64,000 nucleotides of DNA from Massilia eurypsychrophila (GTDB taxonomy: Bacteria; Pseudomonadota; Gammaproteobacteria; Burkholderiales; Burkholderiaceae_D). Position 1 is the first letter of the stretch. Every line of letters begins with the position of its first letter. Positions 1 through 7,822 of this stretch are shown here, piece after piece. A program made the position numbers and the translations under genes. The notes beneath the pieces were generated by a model that saw only the letters and a list, made by a program, of their open reading frames with translations, was not told the DNA's origin and did no database searches. The stretch is taken from NCBI RefSeq assembly GCF_002760655.1, contig NZ_PDOC01000001.1, positions 124,001 through 188,000 of the forward strand. The letters run 5' to 3'.

Positions 1-245
1 GGCGGGTAGATCTTGCGCGGCAGGGCGGCCGAAATGAACAGCGGATCAGCGCCGAGCTTGCGCAGCAGGTGGTTGCCCAGGCTGATCGCCGGTTCGGCAC
101 TTTCGTCGAGTTGCTGGTTGCTCTTGACGTGGCGCGCCAGGGTGCCGGCGCTGACGGCGCCGTCCTGCCACGCGGCCTGGTCGAGGTGGGCGCGAAACTG
201 GCGCACTTCGTCCTTGCTCAACACGTTCTCGATGGTGATCAACAT
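1..245 (-). CDS. piuC: PKHD-type Fe(II)/2-oxoglutarate hydroxylase, PiuC/YbiX family (C-terminal part outside window)
   Basis: Only the first 81 codons are present; the gene runs off the left edge. The N-terminus begins [14 protein letters not shown] and continues with NQQLDES and [13 protein letters not shown], the pattern of the YbiX/PiuC family of iron- and 2-oxoglutarate-dependent oxygenases. The metal-binding HxD...H residues lie beyond the edge. Its ATG overlaps the stop codon of the upstream alpha-hydroxy-acid oxidase (ATGTTGA), so the two are probably translationally coupled. In E. coli ybiX lies next to the siderophore receptor gene fiu, and in Pseudomonas piuC belongs to an iron-regulated locus, which agrees with the TonB receptor upstream here. 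The physiological substrate is not known; a role in iron acquisition is inferred from context. Confidence 0.85.
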   Translation of the reverse strand, partial: MLITIENVLSKDEVRQFRAHLDQAAWQDGAVSAGTLARHVKSNQQLDESAEPAISLGNHLLRKLGADPLFISAALPRKIYP

Positions 246-1369
246 GGATTGCCTGTGCTTTCTATGAGTGCCGCGATGCCGATGTCGTCAATGGTAGCGC
301 AGCCGGCCAGCGCCATGCACACTTCGAGCTCCTCGCGCAGCAGCCGGATCATGTGCGCCACGCCGAGGGCGCCGGCAACGCTGAGCGCATACATCTGCAA
401 GCGGCCGACCAGCACCGCGTCGGCGCCCAGCGCCAGCGCCTTGAACACGTCGAGGCCGGAGCGGATGCCGCCGTCGAACAGCAGCGGGAAGCCGGCGCCG
501 ACCGCCGCGCGCACCGCCGGCAGCGCGTCCAGGCTGGCCGGCGCGCCGTCGAGGCCGCGCCCGCCGTGGTTCGACACCACCAGCCCAGCCACGCCGAGGC
601 GCTGCAGCGCGCGCGCGTCGTCCGGGTGCAGCACGCCCTTGACCCATACCGGCAAGGTGGTGCGCGTAAGCAGCCACTCCAGGTCGGCCCAGGTGGGCGC
701 GTCGCGCATCACACCCTGGAAGATGCGGCTCTCGCCGGCGGGGCCGGGTTCGGCCGCAGCCTGGCCGCGCAGGTTGGCCGCCACGCAGCCGGCCGGCATG
801 CGAAACCCGGCCGACAATGCGCGCAGGCTGGCGGCCTGGATCGATGCGTCAAGCGTGACGACGATGGCGCCGTAGCCGGCCGCCTCGGCGCGCTGCAGCA
901 GCAGGCGCGTATCGTCGCGGCGCGGCTGGAAATACAACTGGAACCAGCGCTGCGGACCGGCCGCGCGGGCGATGTCTTCGAGCGGGCAGGAAGACAGCGT
1001 GCTGGCAACCAGGCAGCTGTCGGTGGCGTGCGCGGCGCGCGCCGACTCGACCTCGCCGCCGACGTGCGCCAGCGACTGGAAGGCGACGGGGGCGAGCAGC
1101 AGCGGGTGGGCCATCGCGGCGCCGCCCAATGTCAGCCGGGTGTGGCCGGCGGTGACGTCGCGCAGCAATCGCGGATACACCGACCAGCGCGCGAAAGCGG
1201 CCAGGTTGGCCGCCACCGTCAGATCGCGCCCGCTGCCGCCGGCGACGTATTCGTAGGTGGGCGCGGCCATGAAGCGCCGCGCCACCATTTCATAATCCTG
1301 GGCGCAGCGAATCTGCGGCGGGATCTGGCCGACAGGAGGCTGCGCGGTGGCGGTATCGGTGCTGGTCAT
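239..1369 (-). CDS. FMN-dependent alpha-hydroxy-acid oxidase/dehydrogenase (lactate/glycolate oxidase family)
   Basis: This 376-residue protein matches the FMN-dependent alpha-hydroxy-acid dehydrogenase TIM barrel, which oxidises L-2-hydroxy acids such as lactate or glycolate to 2-oxo acids. Visible active-site residues are the N-terminal YEYVAGG (residues 39-45), Tyr146 in WFQLYF, Asp174 in VVTLDAS, and His268/Arg271 in [10 protein letters not shown]. The C-terminal FMN phosphate region [14 protein letters not shown] and GADAVLVGR (297-323) is intact. The usual SNHGGRQLD signature has Gly in place of Gln272, which may alter substrate choice. It lies between a Fur-controlled TonB receptor and piuC, an unusual place for this family. 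No Shine-Dalgarno is visible before the ATG, and a terminator-like hairpin ends only 8 bases upstream. The substrate cannot be told from sequence. Confidence 0.9.
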   Translation of the reverse strand: MTSTDTATAQPPVGQIPPQIRCAQDYEMVARRFMAAPTYEYVAGGSGRDLTVAANLAAFARWSVYPRLLRDVTAGHTRLTLGGAAMAHPLLLAPVAFQSLAHVGGEVESARAAHATDSCLVASTLSSCPLEDIARAAGPQRWFQLYFQPRRDDTRLLLQRAEAAGYGAIVVTLDASIQAASLRALSAGFRMPAGCVAANLRGQAAAEPGPAGESRIFQGVMRDAPTWADLEWLLTRTTLPVWVKGVLHPDDARALQRLGVAGLVVSNHGGRGLDGAPASLDALPAVRAAVGAGFPLLFDGGIRSGLDVFKALALGADAVLVGRLQMYALSVAGALGVAHMIRLLREELEVCMALAGCATIDDIGIAALIESTGNPC

Positions 1370-1377
1370 CGAATGTG

Positions 1378-1398
1378 AAAAAGCCGGGAGGTCCCGGC
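1378..1398 (-). terminator. Intrinsic terminator or attenuator between the TonB receptor and the hydroxy-acid oxidase
   Basis: Read on the minus strand, GCCGGG-ACCT-CCCGGC forms a 6-bp GC stem with a 4-base loop, followed directly by TTTTT. It lies 12 bases after the TonB receptor stop codon and 8 bases before the oxidase start codon. It may end most receptor transcripts and attenuate expression of the two downstream genes. Confidence 0.65.
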
Positions 1399-1410
1399 AT
1401 TGTAACGAAG

Positions 1411-3783
1411 TTAGATTTCGTAGTTGAGCGTCATCCGGACCGCACGCGCATCACCTTTGTACATGAACGCGCCGGAGCGGTACACCGCGGTAAAGTAGTC
1501 CTTGTTGCCGACGTTGAGCACATTGACGCGCAGGTCGAGCTTCTTCGAGAAGCGGTAGGCGGCAAACACGTCGAGCACGCCGAACGAAGGTACTGGCTGG
1601 GAGCAGTCGCCGGTTGCGGTAAAACCGGCCGCGGTGTCCGGCTGGCCGCCGCAGCGGTCGCTTTCATAGCGTGCCACGCCGCCGAACGAGAACGCGTTGG
1701 TCGCCTGGTACTTCAGCTGCACCGACGCCGACTTCTCGGCGAAGTTGGCCACCGGCCGGCCGATATTGGTCTTGGTGACCGAGTCGAGCACCGCCGACTT
1801 CATGAAGGCAGCGCCGGCCTGCACCGACAGCTTTTCGGTCAGGTCGCCGCTGGCGCCGAATTCCACGCCGCGCACGCGGTTCTTGCCGGTGTTGAAGGTG
1901 CCGACGGTGTCATAATTGGCGCCTTCCATGACGTCCGATTTTCTGGTCTGGAAAACCGCGGCGGTGGCCAGCAGCTTGTCGTCGAACAGGTTCCACTTGG
2001 CGCCCAGTTCGAGGTTGATCGACGTTTCAGGCTTGGCGCCGGCGACCGAGTTCTGGTACAGCACGGTGCCGCCGTAGCCGCTGCTGGTGCCCGAATCGGG
2101 CTCGCCGCCGTTGATGTCCTGGGCGCTGGCCGCGCTGCCGTAGACGATCAGCTTCGGCAGCACCTTGTACGACAGGCCGAAGTGGCCGTTGACCAGCGTG
2201 TCGGTGTAGCCGTAGTCGCCGGCGATGACGCCGGTGAGGTTGCTGCGGCGGATCAGCGACAGGTCGAAATGGTCGGCGCGCAGGCCGGCGAACGCGGTGA
2301 AGCGGTCGGTCAGGTCGACCGTGTCCATCGCCGTCAGCGCGAACGTCTTGACCTGCCAGTCCTGGTTCCAGCCCTGCCGCGCGGCGCTGCGGCCGGCCAG
2401 CTTGCGCAGGTTCGTCGCCGGCGTGCCGCTGGCGTCGGTGAAGCAGTAGGCGTTGTTGGCGCCGGCGCCGGCGGTGCTCTTGCAGTTGAACGGCGCGCTG
2501 TTGGTAACGCCGTAGTTGCCGGAGACGACCTTGTGGTCGGCATACTCGGCGCCGAAGATGAATTCGTTCTTCACGCCCATCAGCTGCGTGTCCCAGCGCA
2601 GATTGCTCTGGTGGGCAAAATAGTCGACATCCTGCCAGCCGGTGTGGCCGCCGTCGAGGGCGACGTTGGCGTAGGCCAGGCCGGTGACGTTGTTGTAGCG
2701 CGTGGCGTTGTTGGCGCCGGTGGTGACGTAGGCGTTGGCCGACTTGCCGTAGCGGGTCAGGCTGGTGAGCGTCATGGCCGGCGCGATCTTCCAGTTCACG
2801 CGCGCGGTGAAGGTGTCGACGTCGGACGACAGGAAGTCGCCATCCTGTGCGTAGAACGGCACGTTCTTGGCCGGCACGCGGTTCGGCGCCGTGCCGACCA
2901 GGTAGTAGCCAAGGTCGGGCGAATTGTCCTTGGTGCGCAGGCCGTAGTAGTCGAGCGTGACGGACAGGTTGCGGTCCTTTTCCCACAGGCCGGACAGGGC
3001 GACGCCCTTGCGCGAACGGTCCGCCGGCGAGCGGTCAGGCACGCCTTCGTCGCCGTACAGCAGGTTGGCGCGCACCGCGAAATGGTCGCCGAAGCCCTTG
3101 TTGATGTCGGCCGACACGCGCTTGTGGCTGTCGGTACCGACGCCAACCGAGACGCGCGAGAAGTCCTTGTCCAGCGTGGCCTGCTTGGTGATGGCGTTGA
3201 TCGCGCCGCCGGCGGTGCCGCGGCCGGCGAAGCTCGAATTCGGGCCTTTGGAAATTTCCAGCTGTTCGACGGCGAAGCTTTCGCGGGTCGTCATGCCCGG
3301 ATCGCGCAGGCCGTCGACGAACACGTCGCTGCGCGCTTCCTGGCCGCGGATGATGTAGCGGTCGCCAAAGGCATTGCCGTTCTCGCCGGTGCCGAGCGTG
3401 ATGCCAGGCTGGGCGCCGAGGATCTGTTTGAGGTCCGTCACGCCGGCGTCGTCAATGGCGGCCTTGGTGATGACGGAGATGGTCTGCGGCGTTTCAGCGA
3501 GCGGGCGGGTGTGGCGCGCGTCGCCGGAAGTGCGGGCCTTGTACGGCGCGCCGACCTCGGCGTTTGGATTCGGGTCGAGGTGCTTGCCGTAGATGACCAC
3601 CTTCGAGGCGACCTGCACGGTGTCGTCGGGGCCGGGGGCGGGGGCGCTCTGGGCCATCGCGGTCAGCGGGAACAGCATCGCGCCGGAAATGCTCATGGCA
3701 ATGGTGGTTTTCGTCATTGCGCTGAACGGTGCGGTTGGGTTGCTGCGCAGGCTGAGTGGCTGCCGCGATGGTTGATGCTTCAT
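1411..3783 (-). CDS. fiu: TonB-dependent siderophore receptor, Fiu-like
   Basis: This is an outer-membrane ferric-siderophore receptor of 790 residues, powered by TonB-ExbBD. I chose the ATG at 3783 because AGGAGCGCACCA precedes it, although the frame opens earlier. A signal peptide with an AMAQSAP cleavage region is followed by a TonB-box-like stretch near VQVASKVVIYG, a plug domain starting LAETPQTISVITKAA with RGQEARSDVFVDGLRD and EQLEISKGPNSSFAGRG, then a 22-strand barrel ending in Tyr-Glu-Ile, an aromatic-rich OMP terminus. Length is close to E. coli Fiu (about 760). The adjacent piuC/ybiX gene supports a Fiu/PiuA assignment, that is catecholate siderophores, but ligand specificity is inferred. 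A Fur box overlaps its promoter. Confidence 0.9.
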   Translation of the reverse strand: MKHQPSRQPLSLRSNPTAPFSAMTKTTIAMSISGAMLFPLTAMAQSAPAPGPDDTVQVASKVVIYGKHLDPNPNAEVGAPYKARTSGDARHTRPLAETPQTISVITKAAIDDAGVTDLKQILGAQPGITLGTGENGNAFGDRYIIRGQEARSDVFVDGLRDPGMTTRESFAVEQLEISKGPNSSFAGRGTAGGAINAITKQATLDKDFSRVSVGVGTDSHKRVSADINKGFGDHFAVRANLLYGDEGVPDRSPADRSRKGVALSGLWEKDRNLSVTLDYYGLRTKDNSPDLGYYLVGTAPNRVPAKNVPFYAQDGDFLSSDVDTFTARVNWKIAPAMTLTSLTRYGKSANAYVTTGANNATRYNNVTGLAYANVALDGGHTGWQDVDYFAHQSNLRWDTQLMGVKNEFIFGAEYADHKVVSGNYGVTNSAPFNCKSTAGAGANNAYCFTDASGTPATNLRKLAGRSAARQGWNQDWQVKTFALTAMDTVDLTDRFTAFAGLRADHFDLSLIRRSNLTGVIAGDYGYTDTLVNGHFGLSYKVLPKLIVYGSAASAQDINGGEPDSGTSSGYGGTVLYQNSVAGAKPETSINLELGAKWNLFDDKLLATAAVFQTRKSDVMEGANYDTVGTFNTGKNRVRGVEFGASGDLTEKLSVQAGAAFMKSAVLDSVTKTNIGRPVANFAEKSASVQLKYQATNAFSFGGVARYESDRCGGQPDTAAGFTATGDCSQPVPSFGVLDVFAAYRFSKKLDLRVNVLNVGNKDYFTAVYRSGAFMYKGDARAVRMTLNYEI

Positions 3784-3813
3784 TGGTGCGCTCCTGAGTA
3801 AGTGTCTGCGGCA

Positions 3814-3859
3814 ATTATAAACAGACAACCCTCTTATGTAAACGAGAATCACTCTCATT
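3814..3859 (-). promoter_or_regulatory. Sigma-70 promoter with overlapping Fur box, TonB receptor
   Basis: On the minus strand TTTACA (3837-3842) and TATAAT (3814-3819) are separated by exactly 17 bases, a near-consensus promoter. Overlapping the -35 side at 3841-3859 is AATGAGAGTGATTCTCGTT, which closely follows the Fur consensus (inverted GAGAAT-type arms around a central base). The arrangement predicts repression by Fur-Fe(II) and induction under iron limitation. Confidence 0.85.
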
Positions 3860-3894
3860 TGCATTTATACTGAGCCAGGCCAAGCAAGCGCGGC

Positions 3895-5922
3895 TCAGAT
3901 ATCCAGCGGGTCGACCTCCAGCGACCACTTGACGCGGCTCTTCATCTCGCGCAGCAGCGCCAGCCATTCCTTGAGGAAGGCCTGCAGGGCCGGCCGCGAG
4001 GGCGATTCGACCAGCAGCTGCGCGCGGTCGACGTTGTGCACGCGCGTCATCGTCATCGGAATCGGATCGTGGACGGTGATGCCGTCGGCGGCCAGGCAGT
4101 CGCGCGCCTGCGCGAGAAACTCGATGGCGCCGGCCAGTTCGCGCGCTTCGGCGCGCAGCAAGGCCTGGTAGACGAACGGCGGCAATGCGGCGCCCTTGCG
4201 TTCGTCGAGCAGGCCGCCGGCGAAGCGCTCGTAGTCGTGCTTGACCACCGCGGCATACAGCGGATGCGAGGCGTAGCGGGTCTGCACCAGCACTTCGCTG
4301 ACGCTGCCGCCCTCGTTGCGCGCGGCGCGCCCCGCCCGGCCTGCCACCTGCATCAGCTGGGCGAACAGGCGCTCGCTGGCGCGGTAGTCGTGCGAGAACA
4401 GCGCGGTGTCCGGATTGAGGATGCCGACCAGCGTGAGCTTCTTGAAGTCGTGGCCCTTGGCGACCATCTGGGTGCCGATCAGGATGTCGACCTCGCCGCG
4501 GTGGACGCTGTCGAACGCCGCCTGGGCGCTGCCCTTCTTGCGCGTCGAGTCGGCGTCGATGCGCAGGATGCGCGCCTCGGGGAACAACTGCTGCAGGCCT
4601 TCCTCGACGCGCTGGGTGCCGCGCCCGAGCGGCTGCAGGTCGACGTTGCCGCAGGTCGGGCAGTTGCGCGGGATGCGCAGCTCCAGGCTGCAGTGGTGGC
4701 AGCGCAGCCGGTGCTCCGGCTTGTGCAGCACCATGTGCGCGGTGCAGCGGGTGCACTCGCTGATCCAGCCGCACGCCTCGCAGCAGATCACCGGCGCATA
4801 GCCGCGCCGGTTCAAGAACAGCAGCGACTGTTCGCCGCGCTCCATGCGCTGGCGCAGCGCCGCCACCAGGTGCGAGGTCAGGCCGTCCTTCGGCCGGTCC
4901 TTCTCCATGTCGAGCAGCTTCACGCGCGGCAGCACCGCGTCCTTGACGGCGCGCTCGCGCAGTTCGAGCTTGCGATAGCGCCCGGAGCCGGCGTGGTGCC
5001 AGCTTTCCAGCGATGGCGTGGCCGAACCGAGCACGATCGGAATGGCCAGCTGGCGCGCGCGCCACACCGCCAGGTCGCGCGCCGAATAGCGCAGCCCTTC
5101 CTGCTGCTTGTAGGAAGGGTCGTGCTCCTCGTCGATGACGATCAGGCGCAGGTGCGGCAGCGACGCCAGGATCGACAGGCGGGTGCCGAGGATGATGCGG
5201 GCCTGGCCCTGGTGGGCGGCGAGCCAGTGCAGCATGCGCTCGCCCTCCGACAGGCTGCTGTGCAAGGTGGCCAGCATCAGGCCGGGAAAGCGCGCGCGGA
5301 TATTGCCTTCTAACTGGGGCGTCAGGTTGATCTCCGGGACCAGGATCAGGATCTGCGCGCGCGCGTCACGCGCCAGCACCTGGGCGCAGGCCTGCAGATA
5401 CACTTCGGTCTTGCCGCTGCCGGTGACGCCGAACAGCAGGATCGGCGTGAAGCCGTCGGCACCGCCGATGGCGTCGGCCGCCAGCTGCTGGGCTTCGTTG
5501 AGCACCGGCGTGCCGACGGCGGTGTCGTCGCCGGCGGCGGCGGCAGTGCCCTTGGCCAGCTTCTTGAGCGCGCGGTCGAGCGCCACGGTGGTCAGCACGC
5601 GCAGGTTCTTCGGCAGGCCGGGCAGCGCCACTTCGCCGAGCGGGCGCTGATAATACTCGGCGGCGAAGGTGGCCAGCGCCAGCCAGGCCGGCGACAGCGG
5701 CGACAGCTGGCCGCGCACGGCCAGCGCATCCTTGAGCTTTTCGGCCGGTACGTCGGTCTGCGTGCCGACCGCGACGATCAGCCCGACCACCTCGCGCCGG
5801 CCGAAACTGACCAGCGCCAGCTGCCCGGCCAACGGCTCGGCGCCGGCGGCGCACTGCCAGCGGTAGTCGAAGCAGCTATTGAGCGGCGTATCGAGCGCGA
5901 TCGTGAGGATGCAGTACGTCAT
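3895..5922 (-). CDS. priA: Primosomal protein N' (replication restart helicase PriA)
   Basis: PriA is the 3'-5' superfamily 2 helicase that recognises stalled forks and reloads the replisome. The 675-residue protein has the N-terminal 3'-DNA-end-binding domain, Walker A GVTGSGKT (165-172), Walker B DEEH (264-267), motif GSATPSLESW, and a zinc-binding insertion with paired cysteines (CCEACGW, CTRC, CHHC, CPTCG). Motifs HDFKKLTLVG and QVAGRAGRA of the C-terminal helicase lobe follow. It starts at the first ATG of the frame. The gene lies downstream of hemE on the same strand but is separated from it by about 680 bp rich in DnaA-box sequences. Confidence 0.97.
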   Translation of the reverse strand: MTYCILTIALDTPLNSCFDYRWQCAAGAEPLAGQLALVSFGRREVVGLIVAVGTQTDVPAEKLKDALAVRGQLSPLSPAWLALATFAAEYYQRPLGEVALPGLPKNLRVLTTVALDRALKKLAKGTAAAAGDDTAVGTPVLNEAQQLAADAIGGADGFTPILLFGVTGSGKTEVYLQACAQVLARDARAQILILVPEINLTPQLEGNIRARFPGLMLATLHSSLSEGERMLHWLAAHQGQARIILGTRLSILASLPHLRLIVIDEEHDPSYKQQEGLRYSARDLAVWRARQLAIPIVLGSATPSLESWHHAGSGRYRKLELRERAVKDAVLPRVKLLDMEKDRPKDGLTSHLVAALRQRMERGEQSLLFLNRRGYAPVICCEACGWISECTRCTAHMVLHKPEHRLRCHHCSLELRIPRNCPTCGNVDLQPLGRGTQRVEEGLQQLFPEARILRIDADSTRKKGSAQAAFDSVHRGEVDILIGTQMVAKGHDFKKLTLVGILNPDTALFSHDYRASERLFAQLMQVAGRAGRAARNEGGSVSEVLVQTRYASHPLYAAVVKHDYERFAGGLLDERKGAALPPFVYQALLRAEARELAGAIEFLAQARDCLAADGITVHDPIPMTMTRVHNVDRAQLLVESPSRPALQAFLKEWLALLREMKSRVKWSLEVDPLDI

Positions 5923-5971
5923 TCAGACGCTTTGGACCGGCGCCGCGCAGGCGCCAAAGGGTGCCGTCAAG

Positions 5972-6494
5972 CATGTGGACAACTTTGTGGACAATAGCAT
6001 TCGGCGGCAGTCGTAAAGTTTGTTGTTAATCAAGAGACTAACGGATCGACCAAAAATCAAGAATAAATTGTCTTTATTAATCAAGCACTTGAAAATATCG
6101 TCATAGAGACGTCACATCCGCGTTTGTAACCGTCCGGTTGTGCATAACTGATCGATCAGGTGCAATTTTCCACGCGCTGCGGTGTGCGAACAATCACAAC
6201 AATCGGCCTTGCGGCGGCGCTTTCTGGCGCCGGAGATATGGCCCTCGCACATCGCGCCGGGCGCCCGGAATGCATATGAAAATATCATGCATTGCAGCAC
6301 CAACCTCATGTGAAACCTGCGCAAACGCGCTAAGTCACGGAAAACAAAAGGACTTTCCCTTTTTATCCACACAGCCTGTTGATAACTTTGTGGACAAGGT
6401 TCGGAAAAGTGTGCGTTCCCTCTGAAACCGTGCCCCTCACGCGCTTTGGTGCCGCACCGCAAGAGTTTTATTCCCCATATAAATCAAGCACTTG
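5972..6494. repeat. Duplicated module with a constant 403-bp offset between priA and hemE
   Basis: Two sequence blocks recur at exactly the same distance. AACTTTGTGGACAA occurs at 5981-5994 and 6384-6397, and with flanks 5972-5994 matches 6375-6397 at 20 of 23 bases. AATCAAGCACTTG occurs at 6079-6091 and 6482-6494. Both pairs are offset by 403 bases, so they look like remnants of one old duplication. AATCAAG also occurs at 6028 and 6055. Confidence 0.8.
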
Positions 6495-6561
6495 GAAAAA
6501 AAATGGCAACCCAGCATCGCGATCTCTGTGTAACTATTGCCTTGGTGAAACATGTGAATAA
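5974..6561. other. Cluster of six DnaA-box-like 9-mers in an AT-rich intergenic region: candidate replication origin or DnaA-binding locus
   Basis: The 677-bp gap between priA and hemE holds no credible gene. Three 9-mers fit the DnaA box TTATNCACA exactly: 6139-6147 (TTATGCACA, minus strand), 6363-6371 (TTATCCACA, plus) and 6553-6561 (TTATTCACA, minus). Three more are TTGTCCACA, one mismatch, on the minus strand: 5974-5982, 5986-5994 and 6389-6397. Between the first and second groups, about 6040-6105, is a markedly AT-rich tract that could act as an unwinding element. In Caulobacter the chromosomal origin lies beside hemE, but betaproteobacterial origins usually lie beside dnaA. An origin, a DnaA-titrating site or a DnaA-controlled priA promoter are all possible. 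Confidence 0.6.
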
Positions 6562-6599
6562 GTGTGATTTTGTCCGGTTGCCAATTGACGCAAACCGCC

Positions 6600-7682
6600 T
6601 CAGCCGGCCCGTTGCGCGCGGCTGAAGCTGTGCACCGCTTCGACCATTGCGGTCACCGATTCGGGCGGCGTGAACTGCGAGATGCCGTGGCCGAGGTTGA
6701 ACACGTGGCCGGACCCGGCCGACGGCTTGCCGTAGGCGGTGAGCGAACGCTCCACTTCGGCGCGGATCTGTTCCGGGCTGGCGAACAGGATGGCCGGATC
6801 GAGGTTGCCCTGCAAGGCGACCTTGTGGCCGACCAGCGCGCGCGCGCGGCCCAGGTTGACGGTCCAGTCGAGTCCCACCGCATCGGCGCCGATGTCGGCG
6901 ATCTGGTCGAGCCACAGGCCGCCGCCCTTGGTAAATACCACCGCCGGGATGCGCACGCCGTCCTTGTCGCGCTTGAGCTGGCCGATCACCTGCTGCATGT
7001 ACTCGAGCGAGAACTCCTGGTAGGCGCCGTCGGCCAGCGCGCCGCCCCACGAGTCGAAGATCATCACGGCCTGGGCGCCGGCGTCGATCTGCGCGTTGAG
7101 GTACTGCGCCACGGCGCTGGCGTTGGTGGCCAGGATGTGGTGCATCAGGTCGGGACGGTTGTAGGCCATCTTCTTGATCGTGTGGAACTCCTTCGAGCCG
7201 CCGCCTTCGACCATGTAGCAGGCCAGCGTCCACGGGCTGCCGGAAAAACCGATCAGCGGCACGCGGCCATTGAGTTCAGTGCGGATCTGGGTGACCGCCT
7301 TGAACACGTAGTCGAGCGACTCCATGCTAGGTGCGCGCAGCGCCATCACGTCCGTTTCGGTGCGCAGCGGACGTTCGAACTTCGGTCCTTCGCCTTCGAC
7401 GAAGTACAGGCCCAGGCCCATCGCGTCGGGCACGGTGAGGATGTCGGAGAACAGGATCGACGCGTCCAGCGCATAGCGGTCGAGCGGCTGCAGCGTCACT
7501 TCGGTGGCGTAGTCGGGATTTTTCGCCAGGCCGAGAAACGAGCCGGCCCGCTCACGCGTGGCGCGGTATTCGGGCAGATAGCGGCCGGCCTGGCGCATCA
7601 GCCACACCGGCGTGTAATCGGTGGGCTGGCGCAGCAGCGCGCGCAGGAAGGTGTCGTTCTGGAGCGGGGCGAATTGGGGCAT
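6600..7682 (-). CDS. hemE: Uroporphyrinogen decarboxylase
   Basis: HemE decarboxylates the four acetate side chains of uroporphyrinogen III to give coproporphyrinogen III in heme biosynthesis, in the cytoplasm without a cofactor. The 360-residue protein (E. coli 354) has the signature [14 protein letters not shown] at residues 27-40, [14 protein letters not shown] with the catalytic aspartate region, [16 protein letters not shown] and the C-terminal [10 protein letters not shown] placed the start at [10 protein letters not shown], where family homology begins, rather than at the upstream open frame. The S9 peptidase gene is divergent, with about 140 bp between the start codons for both promoters. 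Downstream lies the DnaA-box cluster. Confidence 0.97.
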   Translation of the reverse strand: MPQFAPLQNDTFLRALLRQPTDYTPVWLMRQAGRYLPEYRATRERAGSFLGLAKNPDYATEVTLQPLDRYALDASILFSDILTVPDAMGLGLYFVEGEGPKFERPLRTETDVMALRAPSMESLDYVFKAVTQIRTELNGRVPLIGFSGSPWTLACYMVEGGGSKEFHTIKKMAYNRPDLMHHILATNASAVAQYLNAQIDAGAQAVMIFDSWGGALADGAYQEFSLEYMQQVIGQLKRDKDGVRIPAVVFTKGGGLWLDQIADIGADAVGLDWTVNLGRARALVGHKVALQGNLDPAILFASPEQIRAEVERSLTAYGKPSAGSGHVFNLGHGISQFTPPESVTAMVEAVHSFSRAQRAG

Positions 7683-7822
7683 GGGAGCAGGCGGTAGCTT
7701 GGAGAAAGGCGCTATTATCGCACTGTCCGGTCGCGCTTCCCACACTTGCCGCTGTCGCAAGAGTGGATGTTTGGCGCGGGATTATCTATCATGCCATACC
7801 GCCTCCACCAGATCGCCCACCC

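Noticed and set aside
6112-6462. 116-codon minus-strand frame in the priA-hemE gap
   Set aside because: It has no Shine-Dalgarno, no recognisable motif and crosses two DnaA-box sites; the AT-rich, repeat-bearing sequence argues for a regulatory region.
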